Below are positions 18,064 to 24,873 of a stretch of DNA of 28,624 nucleotides, one piece after another (the first letter of the stretch is position 1; each line of letters opens with the position of its first letter). The notes beneath the pieces were generated by a model that was not told the DNA's origin, ran no database searches, and worked only from the letters and a program-made list of their open reading frames with translations. This DNA comes from a virus. The stretch covers positions 1-28,624 of IMG/VR virus record IMGVR_UViG_3300023176_006145. One strand, written 5' to 3'. The position numbers and the translations under genes were made by a program.

Positions 18064-19920
18064 TTAACTTGATACTGGAATTTGTCCGACACCTGAAGAT
18101 CTTGAAGATGAAGTTAATTCATCTAAAATCACGTTTACATTAACACCAGATGGATCAATTGTTAGATATAAATCACGCAATGCAATAATATCATTAGACG
18201 TTGGGACTACTGAGATACTAATTTCTCCACTATCCCCCAATACACTGTTAATGTTGATGTTATTGATATTTATTTCACCTTTTTCATAATCTATAGAACC
18301 TATATTAGTACTGAAGTATTTTTTTACGTCTCCTACAAGTCTATAAACAGCAATAGTTCCTAAATCATCATATTTTTCAAAGAAAAATACAAATTCTGAA
18401 GGTTGCCCAGTAATCTTAAACCCATTTGAGACTATATTACTGTTTGGTGAAATTCTATTACCAAAACAAACTTCATAAGAAGCAAATACATTAGGAAAAA
18501 CTTTTAAATTCTTTCTCATCCTAATCCTGGTAATATTTGATGTAATACCAGGATCACTGTCATCAATAGTAGAAACTAATTTACTATATTTGAACTTACT
18601 ATTAAATTTATTAAGATCAAATCCTGTAGCAAAGTCTATAACGGTATTTCTGACAACATTTGCCAATTGAACCTGAGTTCTCTTACTTTTTCGAGAGTTG
18701 TAGTACACATAAGTATCAACATCAATATAAAGGAAGGAAGGATCTACTATTTCAGGAACAACTGTAAGTATTGTGTATTGTCTGAGTTTTCTAATCAAAT
18801 CCAATTTAGCACTTGTAGTTAGTGCAGATGCTCCAATTGGTTTTGCAGCAACAAAAACTTTACCATATTGTGGAGGGTTTGCTTCTTCACCTCCATATAC
18901 AGTTAAAGACTCTAAACCAGGACTAAGTTGTTTTACTAAAACTTCATAATCAGAAACAGTAACTGCTCTATTTTGTGCAGAAAAACTTCTTGGAGCAAGA
19001 AACTTAATTGAAGTAATACTTTCTGGATCTGCTCCCCCTGCAGAAAAATCTACTACAGTAATAGAGGGTTGAGATGCAGAATAAGAATTATTTGATTGAT
19101 CAGATAATCTTCCTATAAAGGAAAACTCAGAACAGTCATTACCAAGTGTTTTATCCGTAGTAATGTAAGAAATACTAATTTGATCATTATTTAATAATTT
19201 TCTACCAAATGTACCGTCACCAAAAATTAACTCAAATTGTTCATTTTTATTCTCTTGAATGAAATAAACCCGACTTTCCGAGTTTAATTGAGTAATATCT
19301 TCTACAAGTTTGTATGTCTGCGGTACAGCAAAATCTGTCTCATTAACTATTACCTGAATTAAATTTAAATCTGCGTTTGCATCTGGAATAATAAATTTTT
19401 GCTTGGTTGAAGTATCAACATTATAAGTAAAATTAAATAAATTTCCTTGATAAACTTCAATATCTTCAAACAACACCCTGGATCGTCCGCCATTATTGAG
19501 TGTAGTTTGTTTTGTTATTGGAGTTGGAATTGAAAATACAAAAGATCCATTGTCTCCGGTCCCGGTAAAGACACTTCCAGAATTTAATGTTAATTGAGTA
19601 ACTGAAGAGTTTACTGGAAGTAGTATATCAAGAGTTATTTTTGCTTTTGCCGCTGTAGCAGATCTTGGATTATAACCGATTGTTTGAGCAAGAGAAACTA
19701 CATTCTCTCGAATTGAAGCAGAATCAAGAAATACTTCATTTGCAACAAGATTGGCATTTAACGCACTATAATACGTATTATATGCTAATACATCAACCAA
19801 TTGAGATAATACAGAACCTTCAAAATTATAATCAGTAAAATTTGGTGAAGCACGCAAATACTCCCTCAAACTTTGTTTGACATCTTCAAAATCTAAATTA
19901 GTAACTTGATTAAATGCCAT
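18064..19920 (-). CDS. 6: Baseplate wedge subunit gp6
   Basis: 618 aa against 660 in T4. The N-terminus aligns with T4 gp6: LREYLRASPNFTDYNFEGS and LVDVLAYNTYYSALNAN match T4 IEWLNGQNEFLDYDFEGS and LCDLLAYNTLYIQQFGN (recalled). RENVVSLAQTIGYNPRSATA matches the equivalent SVVQAAQDNGYLPTSKSA. Around residue 300 is the signature GGADPESITSIKFLAPRSF followed by RAVTVSDYEVLV, the 'GG..dPEdi..ir.......R.vTa.DYe' block of gp6/gpJ-type baseplate proteins. gp6 dimers form the inner ring that links wedges around the hub. The ATG overlaps the last base of the gp25 stop (TAATG), so translation is probably coupled. Confidence 0.95.
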   Translation of the reverse strand: MAFNQVTNLDFEDVKQSLREYLRASPNFTDYNFEGSVLSQLVDVLAYNTYYSALNANLVANEVFLDSASIRENVVSLAQTIGYNPRSATAAKAKITLDILLPVNSSVTQLTLNSGSVFTGTGDNGSFVFSIPTPITKQTTLNNGGRSRVLFEDIEVYQGNLFNFTYNVDTSTKQKFIIPDANADLNLIQVIVNETDFAVPQTYKLVEDITQLNSESRVYFIQENKNEQFELIFGDGTFGRKLLNNDQISISYITTDKTLGNDCSEFSFIGRLSDQSNNSYSASQPSITVVDFSAGGADPESITSIKFLAPRSFSAQNRAVTVSDYEVLVKQLSPGLESLTVYGGEEANPPQYGKVFVAAKPIGASALTTSAKLDLIRKLRQYTILTVVPEIVDPSFLYIDVDTYVYYNSRKSKRTQVQLANVVRNTVIDFATGFDLNKFNSKFKYSKLVSTIDDSDPGITSNITRIRMRKNLKVFPNVFASYEVCFGNRISPNSNIVSNGFKITGQPSEFVFFFEKYDDLGTIAVYRLVGDVKKYFSTNIGSIDYEKGEININNININSVLGDSGEISISVVPTSNDIIALRDLYLTIDPSGVNVNVILDELTSSSRSSGVGQIPVSS

Positions 19921-20312
19921 TATACTCTTTCTAAGACAAGATTAAGGGACTGTTGATCTAAGGGAATGCCAACAATAGTATATTTTATCTGCAACTCTAA
20001 ACTATTTGTATATTCATCGTAAATTCCTTCTACTTCATCAAAAGTAATTCTTGGTTCAAAAGATTCTAATGTTATTTTTATCTGATTTGCAATATTATCT
20101 AACGCAACAGAACTAAAATTTTCAAATAAAACATTACCAATATCACTACCAAATAGTGGTTGGAAGGGTTTTTCACCAAATTGTGTCAAAACAAGCGTTC
20201 TTACTGCCTGCTTAATGGCATCTTCATTTTTTAAGACACCAACATCCCCAGTAATAGGATTTGCACTAAAACTGGGGTTTAAATCAACAAATTTTTTGGA
20301 TATAGTTGCCAT
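19920..20312 (-). CDS. 25: Baseplate wedge subunit gp25
   Basis: 130 aa; T4 gp25 has 132. Key family features are present: ALRTLV-like helix (IKQAVRTLVLTQFGEKPF), then FGSDIGNVLFENF, then a helix and FEPRITFDEVEGIYDEYTNSL, ending in a beta pair. This is the gp25/gpW (lysozyme-like) wedge fold, without lysozyme activity in current understanding. It binds gp6 and gp53 in the wedge and helps trigger sheath assembly. Its stop overlaps the gp6 start by one base. Upstream, TATAAAGT is a weak late-promoter candidate. The gene follows a 63-aa unknown gene after 25 bases. Confidence 0.94.
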   Translation of the reverse strand: MATISKKFVDLNPSFSANPITGDVGVLKNEDAIKQAVRTLVLTQFGEKPFQPLFGSDIGNVLFENFSSVALDNIANQIKITLESFEPRITFDEVEGIYDEYTNSLELQIKYTIVGIPLDQQSLNLVLERV

Positions 20313-20327
20313 TTTAGCATCTCTTAT

Positions 20328-20335
20328 ACTTTATA
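20328..20335 (-). promoter_or_regulatory. Possible degenerate late promoter before gp25
   Basis: The minus strand reads ATATATAAAGTATAAG just upstream of gp25. TATAAAGT differs from the late octamer TATAAATA at its last two bases. It lies in the 25-base gap between the 63-aa gene and gp25, 15 bases from the ATG. Position favours it, sequence match does not. Confidence 0.3.
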
Positions 20336-20337
20336 TA

Positions 20338-20529
20338 TCAGGTCAACCACTCGGCATAGTCATCAAAACCTCCTTTACCGCCACATGGACGACTTAAACG
20401 ATCCTCCGGTGGAGTATTTTTGGGTTTTTGTGCTTTTTTTAAGTAATAGTCCGCTCTGGGATCGGTAATTAGTACCATCCCAGACTCAATAAAATCAATA
20501 CTTTGATCTGGTATTGGATGATTTGCCAT
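20338..20529 (-). CDS. Hypothetical 63-aa protein before gp25
   Basis: A short, soluble, proline-rich protein (MANHPIPDQSIDFIESGMVL at the start; LSRPCGGKGGFDDYAEWLT at the end). The C-terminal CGGKGGFDDYAEWLT is the most distinctive part and I do not recognise a family. The start is well supported: GAGG lies six bases upstream of the ATG in GAGGTAAACATG. That GAGG lies in the 3' arm of a hairpin. Gene order places it just ahead of gp25 and gp6, so a small late or assembly protein is plausible. No catalytic or metal-binding set is visible beyond a single cysteine. Confidence 0.68.
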   Translation of the reverse strand: MANHPIPDQSIDFIESGMVLITDPRADYYLKKAQKPKNTPPEDRLSRPCGGKGGFDDYAEWLT

Positions 20530-20534
20530 GTTTA

Positions 20535-20569
20535 CCTCAAAAACTCTGTTTCCAGAACTTTTTGGGAGG
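20535..20569 (-). promoter_or_regulatory. Hairpin covering the Shine-Dalgarno site of the 63-aa gene
   Basis: On the minus strand CCTC..AAAAA..TCTG pairs with CAGA.TTTTTGAGG around a GAAA loop: 13 base pairs interrupted by a two-base bulge and a small internal loop. The 3' arm contains the GAGG that precedes the ATG at 20529. It could act as a translational shutter or as a terminator-like stem after the 168-aa gene. Pairing is read from sequence; function is inferred. Confidence 0.45.
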
Positions 20570-20584
20570 TTTCTATCTCCAATT

Positions 20585-20592
20585 TATTTATT
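20585..20592 (-). promoter_or_regulatory. Possible late promoter (AATAAATA)
   Basis: The minus strand reads CAATAAATAAATTGG at the end of the 168-aa gene. AATAAATA differs from the T4 late octamer at the first base. It would place a start just ahead of the hairpin leader of the 63-aa gene and so feed gp25, gp6 and the gp7-type gene. There is one mismatch and some chance of coincidence in AT-rich DNA. Confidence 0.35.
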
Positions 20593-21094
20593 GCCAATGA
20601 TTATTGGGTCTTTCCCACCAAAAATGAAGGTCTTCAACATCATCATCATAGTAAAGTGACACCAGATCACTCTTAAATTTACTATGAATGTTCTCACAAA
20701 GAGACAATGTGTAGTAATTTTTGGGTGTAAACGTCTCCATAGACTGTGTAATCCAGGTGTAGTTGTCACCACGAATGACTCCTGCCTCAATCAGGACGAA
20801 TTTTTCCCAATCTAACACCCATTCAGCATAATTAAGTTCAAACTGAACTTTGTAATTGAACTTGTCTTCATCAGGAAATGGCACATTTACTGCCTCAACA
20901 TGAAAAATCTCCCCATCCATGGTGAGTGAATGGGAGAGATGTTGAGTAACAATACTGGAATAATCAGGAGAAACGCATAAAAAACAGGTATTTGATGGGT
21001 GAATGTCCCATTTTTCCATTTCTATACGATATGCCATCTCCTGGATGAGTGCCATCTCCTTATCTTGGGATATGTAAAGGAGAGGTTTAGTCAT
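20588..21094 (-). CDS. Hypothetical 168-aa protein
   Basis: A soluble protein of unknown function. The N-terminus (PLLYISQDKEMALIQEMAYR) and the pattern of strands and helices would suit an alpha/beta fold. The segment WEKFVLIEAGVIRGDNYTW recalls the PRPP-binding loop of type I phosphoribosyltransferases (hydrophobic strand, two acidic residues, T/S-G-x-T). The second acidic residue is Ala here and the T-G-x-T loop is absent, so an active enzyme is doubtful. It ends with an aromatic, acidic tail (LYYDDDVEDLHFWWERPNNH). The ATG overlaps the stop of the 44-aa gene (ATGA), so the two are coupled, and both follow the sigma70-type promoter near 21440. It therefore looks like an early or constitutive gene placed among late structural genes. 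Confidence 0.72.
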   Translation of the reverse strand: MTKPLLYISQDKEMALIQEMAYRIEMEKWDIHPSNTCFLCVSPDYSSIVTQHLSHSLTMDGEIFHVEAVNVPFPDEDKFNYKVQFELNYAEWVLDWEKFVLIEAGVIRGDNYTWITQSMETFTPKNYYTLSLCENIHSKFKSDLVSLYYDDDVEDLHFWWERPNNHWQ

Positions 21095-21225
21095 TTTTCT
21101 TCTGTGTAAGTGGGTTTGTGAAAATTACAATACTCATTAAAGGTGATTTTCATCTCCTTATTGCTCAAATTGCAATGTTCTGCTGCTTTTGGAAGGTTCC
21201 ACTTTGCTGTAAACAGCATTTCCAT
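21091..21225 (-). CDS. Small 44-aa protein of a cyanophage type
   Basis: The translation begins MEMLFTAKWNLPKAAEHC and continues NLSNKEMKITFNEYCNFHKP. The arrangement 'W.LPKAA..C.L...EMK.tFnEY...H.P' matches small conserved cyanophage proteins as I remember them; no function is known to me. The stop overlaps the next start in ATGA. A GTG at 21249, overlapping the preceding TGA, would add eight residues (VRPETRES). I prefer the ATG at 21225 because GAG lies five bases upstream and the family usually begins near this MEML. The helix-rich sequence and Leu-Ser-x-x-E turn could suit a small DNA- or protein-binding role, but this is a guess. Confidence 0.72.
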   Translation of the reverse strand: MEMLFTAKWNLPKAAEHCNLSNKEMKITFNEYCNFHKPTYTEEK

Positions 21226-21245
21226 TGATTCTCGGGTCTCAGGTC

Positions 21246-21395
21246 TCACTTACCTTGACCACGATAGGGTTTACGTGCCTTGTTACGACTGGTAGCAGCA
21301 TACTTTGTATTCTTGCTGTTACCTTGACGGGTGCTCTTGGGTTTGCCTGGTTGAAATTGAACGCCAGAAAGACCGATTTTGGAGCGAGTTGCCAT
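21246..21395 (-). CDS. Small basic 49-aa protein (KPYRGQGK tail)
   Basis: The protein starts MATRSKIGLSGVQFQPGKPK and ends SRNKARKPYRGQGK. About a quarter of residues are Lys or Arg and acidic residues are absent, so nucleic-acid binding is likely. The middle TRQGNSKNTKYAATS and the RKPYRGQGK tail resemble a small basic protein common in cyanophages, function unknown to me. It is the first gene after the TTGACA-17-TATGCT promoter. The predicted leader of about 22 bases has no Shine-Dalgarno site but contains CAATCAAACAC, similar to the leaders of the GC-rich genes at 26-27 kb. The 44-aa gene follows 20 bases after its stop. Confidence 0.75.
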   Translation of the reverse strand: MATRSKIGLSGVQFQPGKPKSTRQGNSKNTKYAATSRNKARKPYRGQGK

Positions 21396-21424
21396 GAATG
21401 TAGTGTTTGATTGACGACGTTGTA

Positions 21425-21453
21425 AGCATAACAGGAGTAAACCCCTTTGTCAA
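21425..21453 (-). promoter_or_regulatory. Sigma70-type promoter TTGACA-17-TATGCT
   Basis: On the minus strand a consensus -35 TTGACA (21453-21448) is followed by exactly 17 bases and TATGCT (21430-21425), four of six matches to TATAAT. Transcription should begin near 21418, about 22 bases before the ATG of the basic 49-aa gene. The -35 hexamer forms part of the loop and stem of the hairpin that ends the PAAR operon. Host RNA polymerase could read this promoter unaided, which would make the three downstream small genes early. Confidence 0.65.
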
Positions 21454-21460
21454 GGGGTTT
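21439..21460 (-). terminator. Terminator-like hairpin after the PAAR gene
   Basis: AAACCCCTT and AAGGGGTTT form a perfect nine-base-pair stem around a four-base loop (GACA on the minus strand). The 5' edge touches the TAA stop of the PAAR gene. Downstream on the minus strand is TTTACTCC, so the U-tract is short and termination may be partial. It overlaps the -35 element of the next promoter. Confidence 0.6.
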
Positions 21461-21765
21461 TAGAACGCTCCTGCAAAGACATTGAGACTACCTACGGCAA
21501 TCCTATCTCCACAGGAAATAAAGTCTCCTGCCCTACCAGGAGGTCTCATGTTGAAATAGACGTTCAGAGGACCCTGTGAGATCGCCCTGACGAGGTGTGG
21601 GGGCGGTGGATCAGTGCCAGGGCATGAATGGGGTACAAAGAGGTCTCCGACACGTCCTGCAAGACTTAAATTAACATAGATGTTTTTTGATGAACCAACA
21701 AGATTTGTTGGAGGATAACAAATATGTCCAGTGCTTGCTGCACCAAGAAATGTACAACCTTTCAT
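21460..21765 (-). CDS. PAAR-type baseplate spike tip protein (gp5.4-like)
   Basis: 101 aa; T4 gp5.4 has 97. The sequence shows the PAAR pattern: GHICYPPTNLVGSS, then strand repeats NIYVNLSLAGRVGDLFVPHS and LNVYFNMRPPGRAGDFISCG, and a closing AVGSLNVFAG. These repeats form the three-sided cone that caps the central spike. Candidate zinc ligands are His14, His46, Cys48, His57 and Cys85. In T4 gp5.4 sits at the point of the gp5 spike and crosses the outer membrane first. It is the last gene of a coupled operon: its ATG overlaps the stop of the 251-aa gene by four bases. The location two to three genes from gp25 and gp6 fits the T4 order 5.4-6. Confidence 0.86.
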   Translation of the reverse strand: MKGCTFLGAASTGHICYPPTNLVGSSKNIYVNLSLAGRVGDLFVPHSCPGTDPPPPHLVRAISQGPLNVYFNMRPPGRAGDFISCGDRIAVGSLNVFAGAF

Positions 21766-22517
21766 GGGATTACTATTTTATTGGGATTAACGTATGGATT
21801 TGGTGGTCTACGACCAGTTTGTGCTTCTACCTTTTGTACAAAGCGTTTTGATGAAATATCCTTATTATCATATACAATTTGCCTAATTGTATATGTTCCA
21901 GCACCAATTCCACAAGAACTGGTGATGACTAAAGTATATTGCACAACAATAACATACCTTGGATCTGGAAAATAATGAATCATATGTTCAGGATTAGCAA
22001 TTTCCTCAATCATCCCAACAGTAGGAGTACCTGCAATAGGAGCACCAAGAACAGGATTAAGAAATGTTCCTTTACTAACTGCTGTTAATTGATTCAATGT
22101 ACCAAATTTTGCAGTATATCCATCCTGTCCAACAATAGGTGTTGGAGCATGTGCTGGATTAACAGTAGAATCATCACGATACTTATACTCTTTATTTGGA
22201 AACAAATAATCAGTATAAGTACCTGTAGCATTTAACACTGCAGTCACAGGACCAACAAGAGGTCCGGTTGTAATAACACCAGAACCACCAGTAGTAACCG
22301 TTCCTGGTGTTAATGATAACACAATACCAGGATCACCATTATATGGTGCTGGTGCAATGATTGGTGTGAAATTTGTTACGGTAATACTCCACACCTCAGG
22401 AATAGGAGGTGTTCCGGGACAAAATGTACCTACCCAACTATTAGGAGTCCAAATAACCGGTAAACTAACCGTACTTGCTCTTGGTTGAATTGGTGTATAG
22501 GTTACTGGTATTGGCAT
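21762..22517 (-). CDS. Structural-region protein, paralogue of the 613-aa neighbour
   Basis: 251 aa, rich in Pro, Thr and Gly, beta-strand-like, without signal peptide or membrane helix. Collinear blocks are shared with residues about 265-610 of the neighbouring upstream gene. GTYTDYLFPNKEYKYRD and AHAPTPI near residue 100 match GNYTRLLFPNETWTYAFD and EHLPVLL. LNQLTAV matches PSQLLTAT. TLVITSSCGIGAGTYTIRQI near 195-215 matches TFTVTSS and GAATIQLRQN. Both end with an Arg/Pro/Asn-rich tail. The gene follows the 613-aa gene after three bases and overlaps the PAAR start by four, so it belongs to a spike or hub operon. A virion role is inferred from this context; no named family is recognised. 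Confidence 0.8.
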   Translation of the reverse strand: MPIPVTYTPIQPRASTVSLPVIWTPNSWVGTFCPGTPPIPEVWSITVTNFTPIIAPAPYNGDPGIVLSLTPGTVTTGGSGVITTGPLVGPVTAVLNATGTYTDYLFPNKEYKYRDDSTVNPAHAPTPIVGQDGYTAKFGTLNQLTAVSKGTFLNPVLGAPIAGTPTVGMIEEIANPEHMIHYFPDPRYVIVVQYTLVITSSCGIGAGTYTIRQIVYDNKDISSKRFVQKVEAQTGRRPPNPYVNPNKIVIP

Positions 22518-22520
22518 AAT

Positions 22521-24362
22521 TTAGAATCCATCAGTTCTTGGAGGTTCTTCCAGGGTATTTGGTTTTGGATCACGTCTATTTGGTCTTGAATCAAGAATTT
22601 CAGAATAACGTACCTGACCATTTATATAATTATTTAACACATTTTGTCGGAGTTGTATTGTAGCAGCACCAAATCCACTACCAATAGGATCTGGAATATA
22701 ACGATACACAGGTCCTGAAGGTGTTTCTACTGGAGGAACACCAACAGATACAGTTCCACGGTAATTTGTAGTTCCTATTGGAGGTCCAGTCTCCAGTGTT
22801 GCAGTACCTGCAAGGATAACACGATATAAATTACCATCATTGGTAACATAATCCCCAACCGCATATGTTCCTGCTGCCCATGGAGCACTATTCCATGCAG
22901 GCATACTACTTGTTACCGTAAATGTATAGGTTACATCACGATTTACAACTTGATCTTGCTCATATTTTATAATCTCTGCATCTGTTGGAAACTCTTGAGA
23001 TAAATCAAATACAATTCCATTAATCCTTGATTGATTACTATATGTTTGATCAATCTGATATGCATCAAATACTTCGTTAGGATCTTGTGGAAGTACTTTT
23101 AGTGCTCCTGATGCAGCAGCAAGTTCATTAAGTTTAGTCGCTGAAAAATAAGTAACGGTTATTTCATTACCCGTCTCAGTACCAACGGTTAATTCTTCAA
23201 CTTCATCGGTTACATCTGTTGCTGTTAATAACTGTGATGGATCAAATAATCTTGGTCCCTCACTATCAAGTAATACAGGTAAATGCTCTGGTATAATTGT
23301 ATAATCTTTACTTTTATCAAATGCATATGTCCATGTCTCATTGGGAAATAATAATCTTGTATAATTACCCTCTACATGAATGGTAATCGTCTCTGGATAG
23401 GTTGCACTGATATTGATATTACTAAGATTATTCTTATCACAAGTAACGGTCTGTACTACATTACCATTACCATCTTTTCTAATTAATTGTACAATAAGAT
23501 CTTGATCAATATTGGGTGATGTCCCAAGTATTGGTGGATCAAAACCATTAAACGTTACTGTAACTGTTTCTGCTTTCTCAATCGCAAGTAATTGTGGATC
23601 TACTGTACCATTATTTGAATTCTGTGACGTGTAATAACTATTGATCTGACTATACCAATCAGGACGACCATCAATATCAAGACCAATACAATCAAGTCTA
23701 AAATCTAACCATCGACCAAATCCAATCTCATTATTCCCCGCAAGATCATCACCATATGCTATCACTCGATCATCTGGTGTTGAATATTGAGTCGCACTGA
23801 AATCTTGACTTACAAATGTATCAACATTCATAAACTCAATTGGATTACTTGTAAAGTTTGTTGGTACTTTCTGTTGTATACGATATACACCACCAACATA
23901 CTCCTTTAGATTTGCTTTATGTGCTGAATATGTTGTCGGTGGACTGACTGGTGGTTGAACCTGTGGATCAATCCATTGCTCTGGAAAATCAATGTCACTA
24001 CCTTCTACTCCAACTTCATATAACACATAGATCCCATCAACTTGTCCAATGTTATATGCATACGATGATAATATAACTGATTGATATGTAGTGTCTCCCT
24101 CTGCGTCTGTACCCTCTACTACAAAGACATACGTATCATCAACATTCGGTGGTGTAATTGCCCATGTAACTACACCCGTACTCTCTACAATATTAAATGA
24201 TGCAGCATCTGTACCACTAAGAGCATAAGATACTGCACCTGCTATTGTACCCCATGCAACAGTCTCCCCCGCCACAGTACTCCCACTGTATTGTGCTGTT
24301 GTTGCAGTACCTGGATTGTTAATCTCTCCAAATGTCTCAACAATTGTTGGATAATATGGCAT
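22521..24362 (-). CDS. Multi-domain structural protein with Ig/cadherin-like N-terminus (613 aa)
   Basis: Residues about 30-100 resemble an immunoglobulin or cadherin-like repeat (VAWGTIAGAVSYALSGTDAA, SFNIVESTGVVTWA, DTYVFVVEGTDAEGDTTY). Residues about 265-480 and 565-610 form the region shared with the 251-aa protein. Between them, near 485-540, lies WNSAPWAAGTYAVGDYVTND followed by GNLYRV, which looks like a small carbohydrate-binding module of the CBM5/12 type (aromatics around 'Y..GD.V...G..Y'). No catalytic residues or membrane segments are evident. Host-surface or glycan contact is a reasonable inference. The ATG overlaps the stop of the 75-aa gene (TAATG) and the 251-aa gene starts three bases after its stop, so this is one coupled operon ending at the PAAR tip. 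Confidence 0.82.
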   Translation of the reverse strand: MPYYPTIVETFGEINNPGTATTAQYSGSTVAGETVAWGTIAGAVSYALSGTDAASFNIVESTGVVTWAITPPNVDDTYVFVVEGTDAEGDTTYQSVILSSYAYNIGQVDGIYVLYEVGVEGSDIDFPEQWIDPQVQPPVSPPTTYSAHKANLKEYVGGVYRIQQKVPTNFTSNPIEFMNVDTFVSQDFSATQYSTPDDRVIAYGDDLAGNNEIGFGRWLDFRLDCIGLDIDGRPDWYSQINSYYTSQNSNNGTVDPQLLAIEKAETVTVTFNGFDPPILGTSPNIDQDLIVQLIRKDGNGNVVQTVTCDKNNLSNINISATYPETITIHVEGNYTRLLFPNETWTYAFDKSKDYTIIPEHLPVLLDSEGPRLFDPSQLLTATDVTDEVEELTVGTETGNEITVTYFSATKLNELAAASGALKVLPQDPNEVFDAYQIDQTYSNQSRINGIVFDLSQEFPTDAEIIKYEQDQVVNRDVTYTFTVTSSMPAWNSAPWAAGTYAVGDYVTNDGNLYRVILAGTATLETGPPIGTTNYRGTVSVGVPPVETPSGPVYRYIPDPIGSGFGAATIQLRQNVLNNYINGQVRYSEILDSRPNRRDPKPNTLEEPPRTDGF

Positions 24363-24589
24363 TATTCCTCATCAAGATTTACATTCTCTTTAAAATTTAA
24401 CATCCAAAAATCTTCCGCTCCTTCATAATCTCTGAAGTAATACGTCTCCCCATTCGGTGCATCAAGAATAAATCTGTCAATAAAGGAATCATAACTGATC
24501 ATAGGTTCGTCAATAAGCATCTTGTCCTCGTTTGTACTAAACTCCAAATACTGTGAATAATCATCCATGTCCCAATCCTCTACAGACAT
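24362..24589 (-). CDS. Hypothetical acidic 75-aa protein
   Basis: A very acidic small protein (MSVEDWDMDDYSQYLEFSTN at the start, LNFKENVNLDEE at the end) with the central strand-like segment DRFILDAPNGETYYFRDYEG. I recognise no family. The start is strong: AGGGAG lies five bases before the ATG, among the best ribosome sites in the window. Its stop overlaps the start of the 613-aa gene in TAATG. As first gene of the operon ending with the PAAR protein, it may be a chaperone or assembly partner of those beta-rich proteins, which is speculation from position and charge. Confidence 0.68.
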   Translation of the reverse strand: MSVEDWDMDDYSQYLEFSTNEDKMLIDEPMISYDSFIDRFILDAPNGETYYFRDYEGAEDFWMLNFKENVNLDEE

Positions 24590-24607
24590 CTGTACTCCCT
24601 ATTCTTT

Positions 24608-24616
24608 CTTATATAG
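24608..24616 (-). promoter_or_regulatory. Possible promoter (CTATATAAG) of the PAAR operon
   Basis: The minus strand reads GACTATATAAGAAAG 18 bases before the ATG at 24589. It resembles the late octamer TATAAATA imperfectly and could equally be a -10 element (TATATA). An operon promoter is expected here because the gap to the previous gene is 45 bases. The match is weak. Confidence 0.35.
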
Positions 24617-24634
24617 TCCCCGTAACCGATTTTT

Positions 24635-24826
24635 TTATTTCTTAATCCTATACTGCCCACACCAGAAATCCTCTGGTACTATCCTCCAATCCTTATACGT
24701 AGATTGTTTCTCATTCGCATATGGCATCGGTGCATGATATCGACACGAATACCATTCCTTGCCATCCTTGGCAGGAAATTGGTGTGCCCTTCGAGCATAA
24801 TAACAATTACTACAATGTTCAGTCAT
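24635..24826 (-). CDS. Small four-cysteine zinc-ribbon-like protein
   Basis: 63 aa. Cysteines 5 and 8 form a CxxC (HCSNCYYAR); the other pair is Cys28 (YSCRYHAP) and Cys56 (DFWCGQY). The order 'CxxCxYxR...CR.xxP...W..V..DxWCGxY' recurs in many small phage proteins and most likely binds one zinc ion; this family resemblance is by memory. The function is unknown, with nucleic-acid or protein binding as the usual guess for such ribbons. Upstream bases (TTTTTTTAAATTATG) show no Shine-Dalgarno site. It stands alone between two spacers of about 45 bases. Confidence 0.75.
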   Translation of the reverse strand: MTEHCSNCYYARRAHQFPAKDGKEWYSCRYHAPMPYANEKQSTYKDWRIVPEDFWCGQYRIKK

Positions 24827-24873
24827 AATTTAAAAAAAGGGTTTTGGTGAAATTTTTTCCTGGCGATTTTTTT

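Noticed and set aside
20588-21094. Phosphoribosyltransferase assignment for the 168-aa protein
   Set aside because: Only one strand-loop segment is reminiscent; the paired acidic residues and the T-G-x-T loop are missing, so the function is not claimed.
21226-21249. GTG start at 21249 overlapping the TGA of the 49-aa gene
   Set aside because: The overlap GTGA is attractive for coupling, but only three bases separate it from the nearest AAGG, and the added residues are unlike what I recall of this small family.
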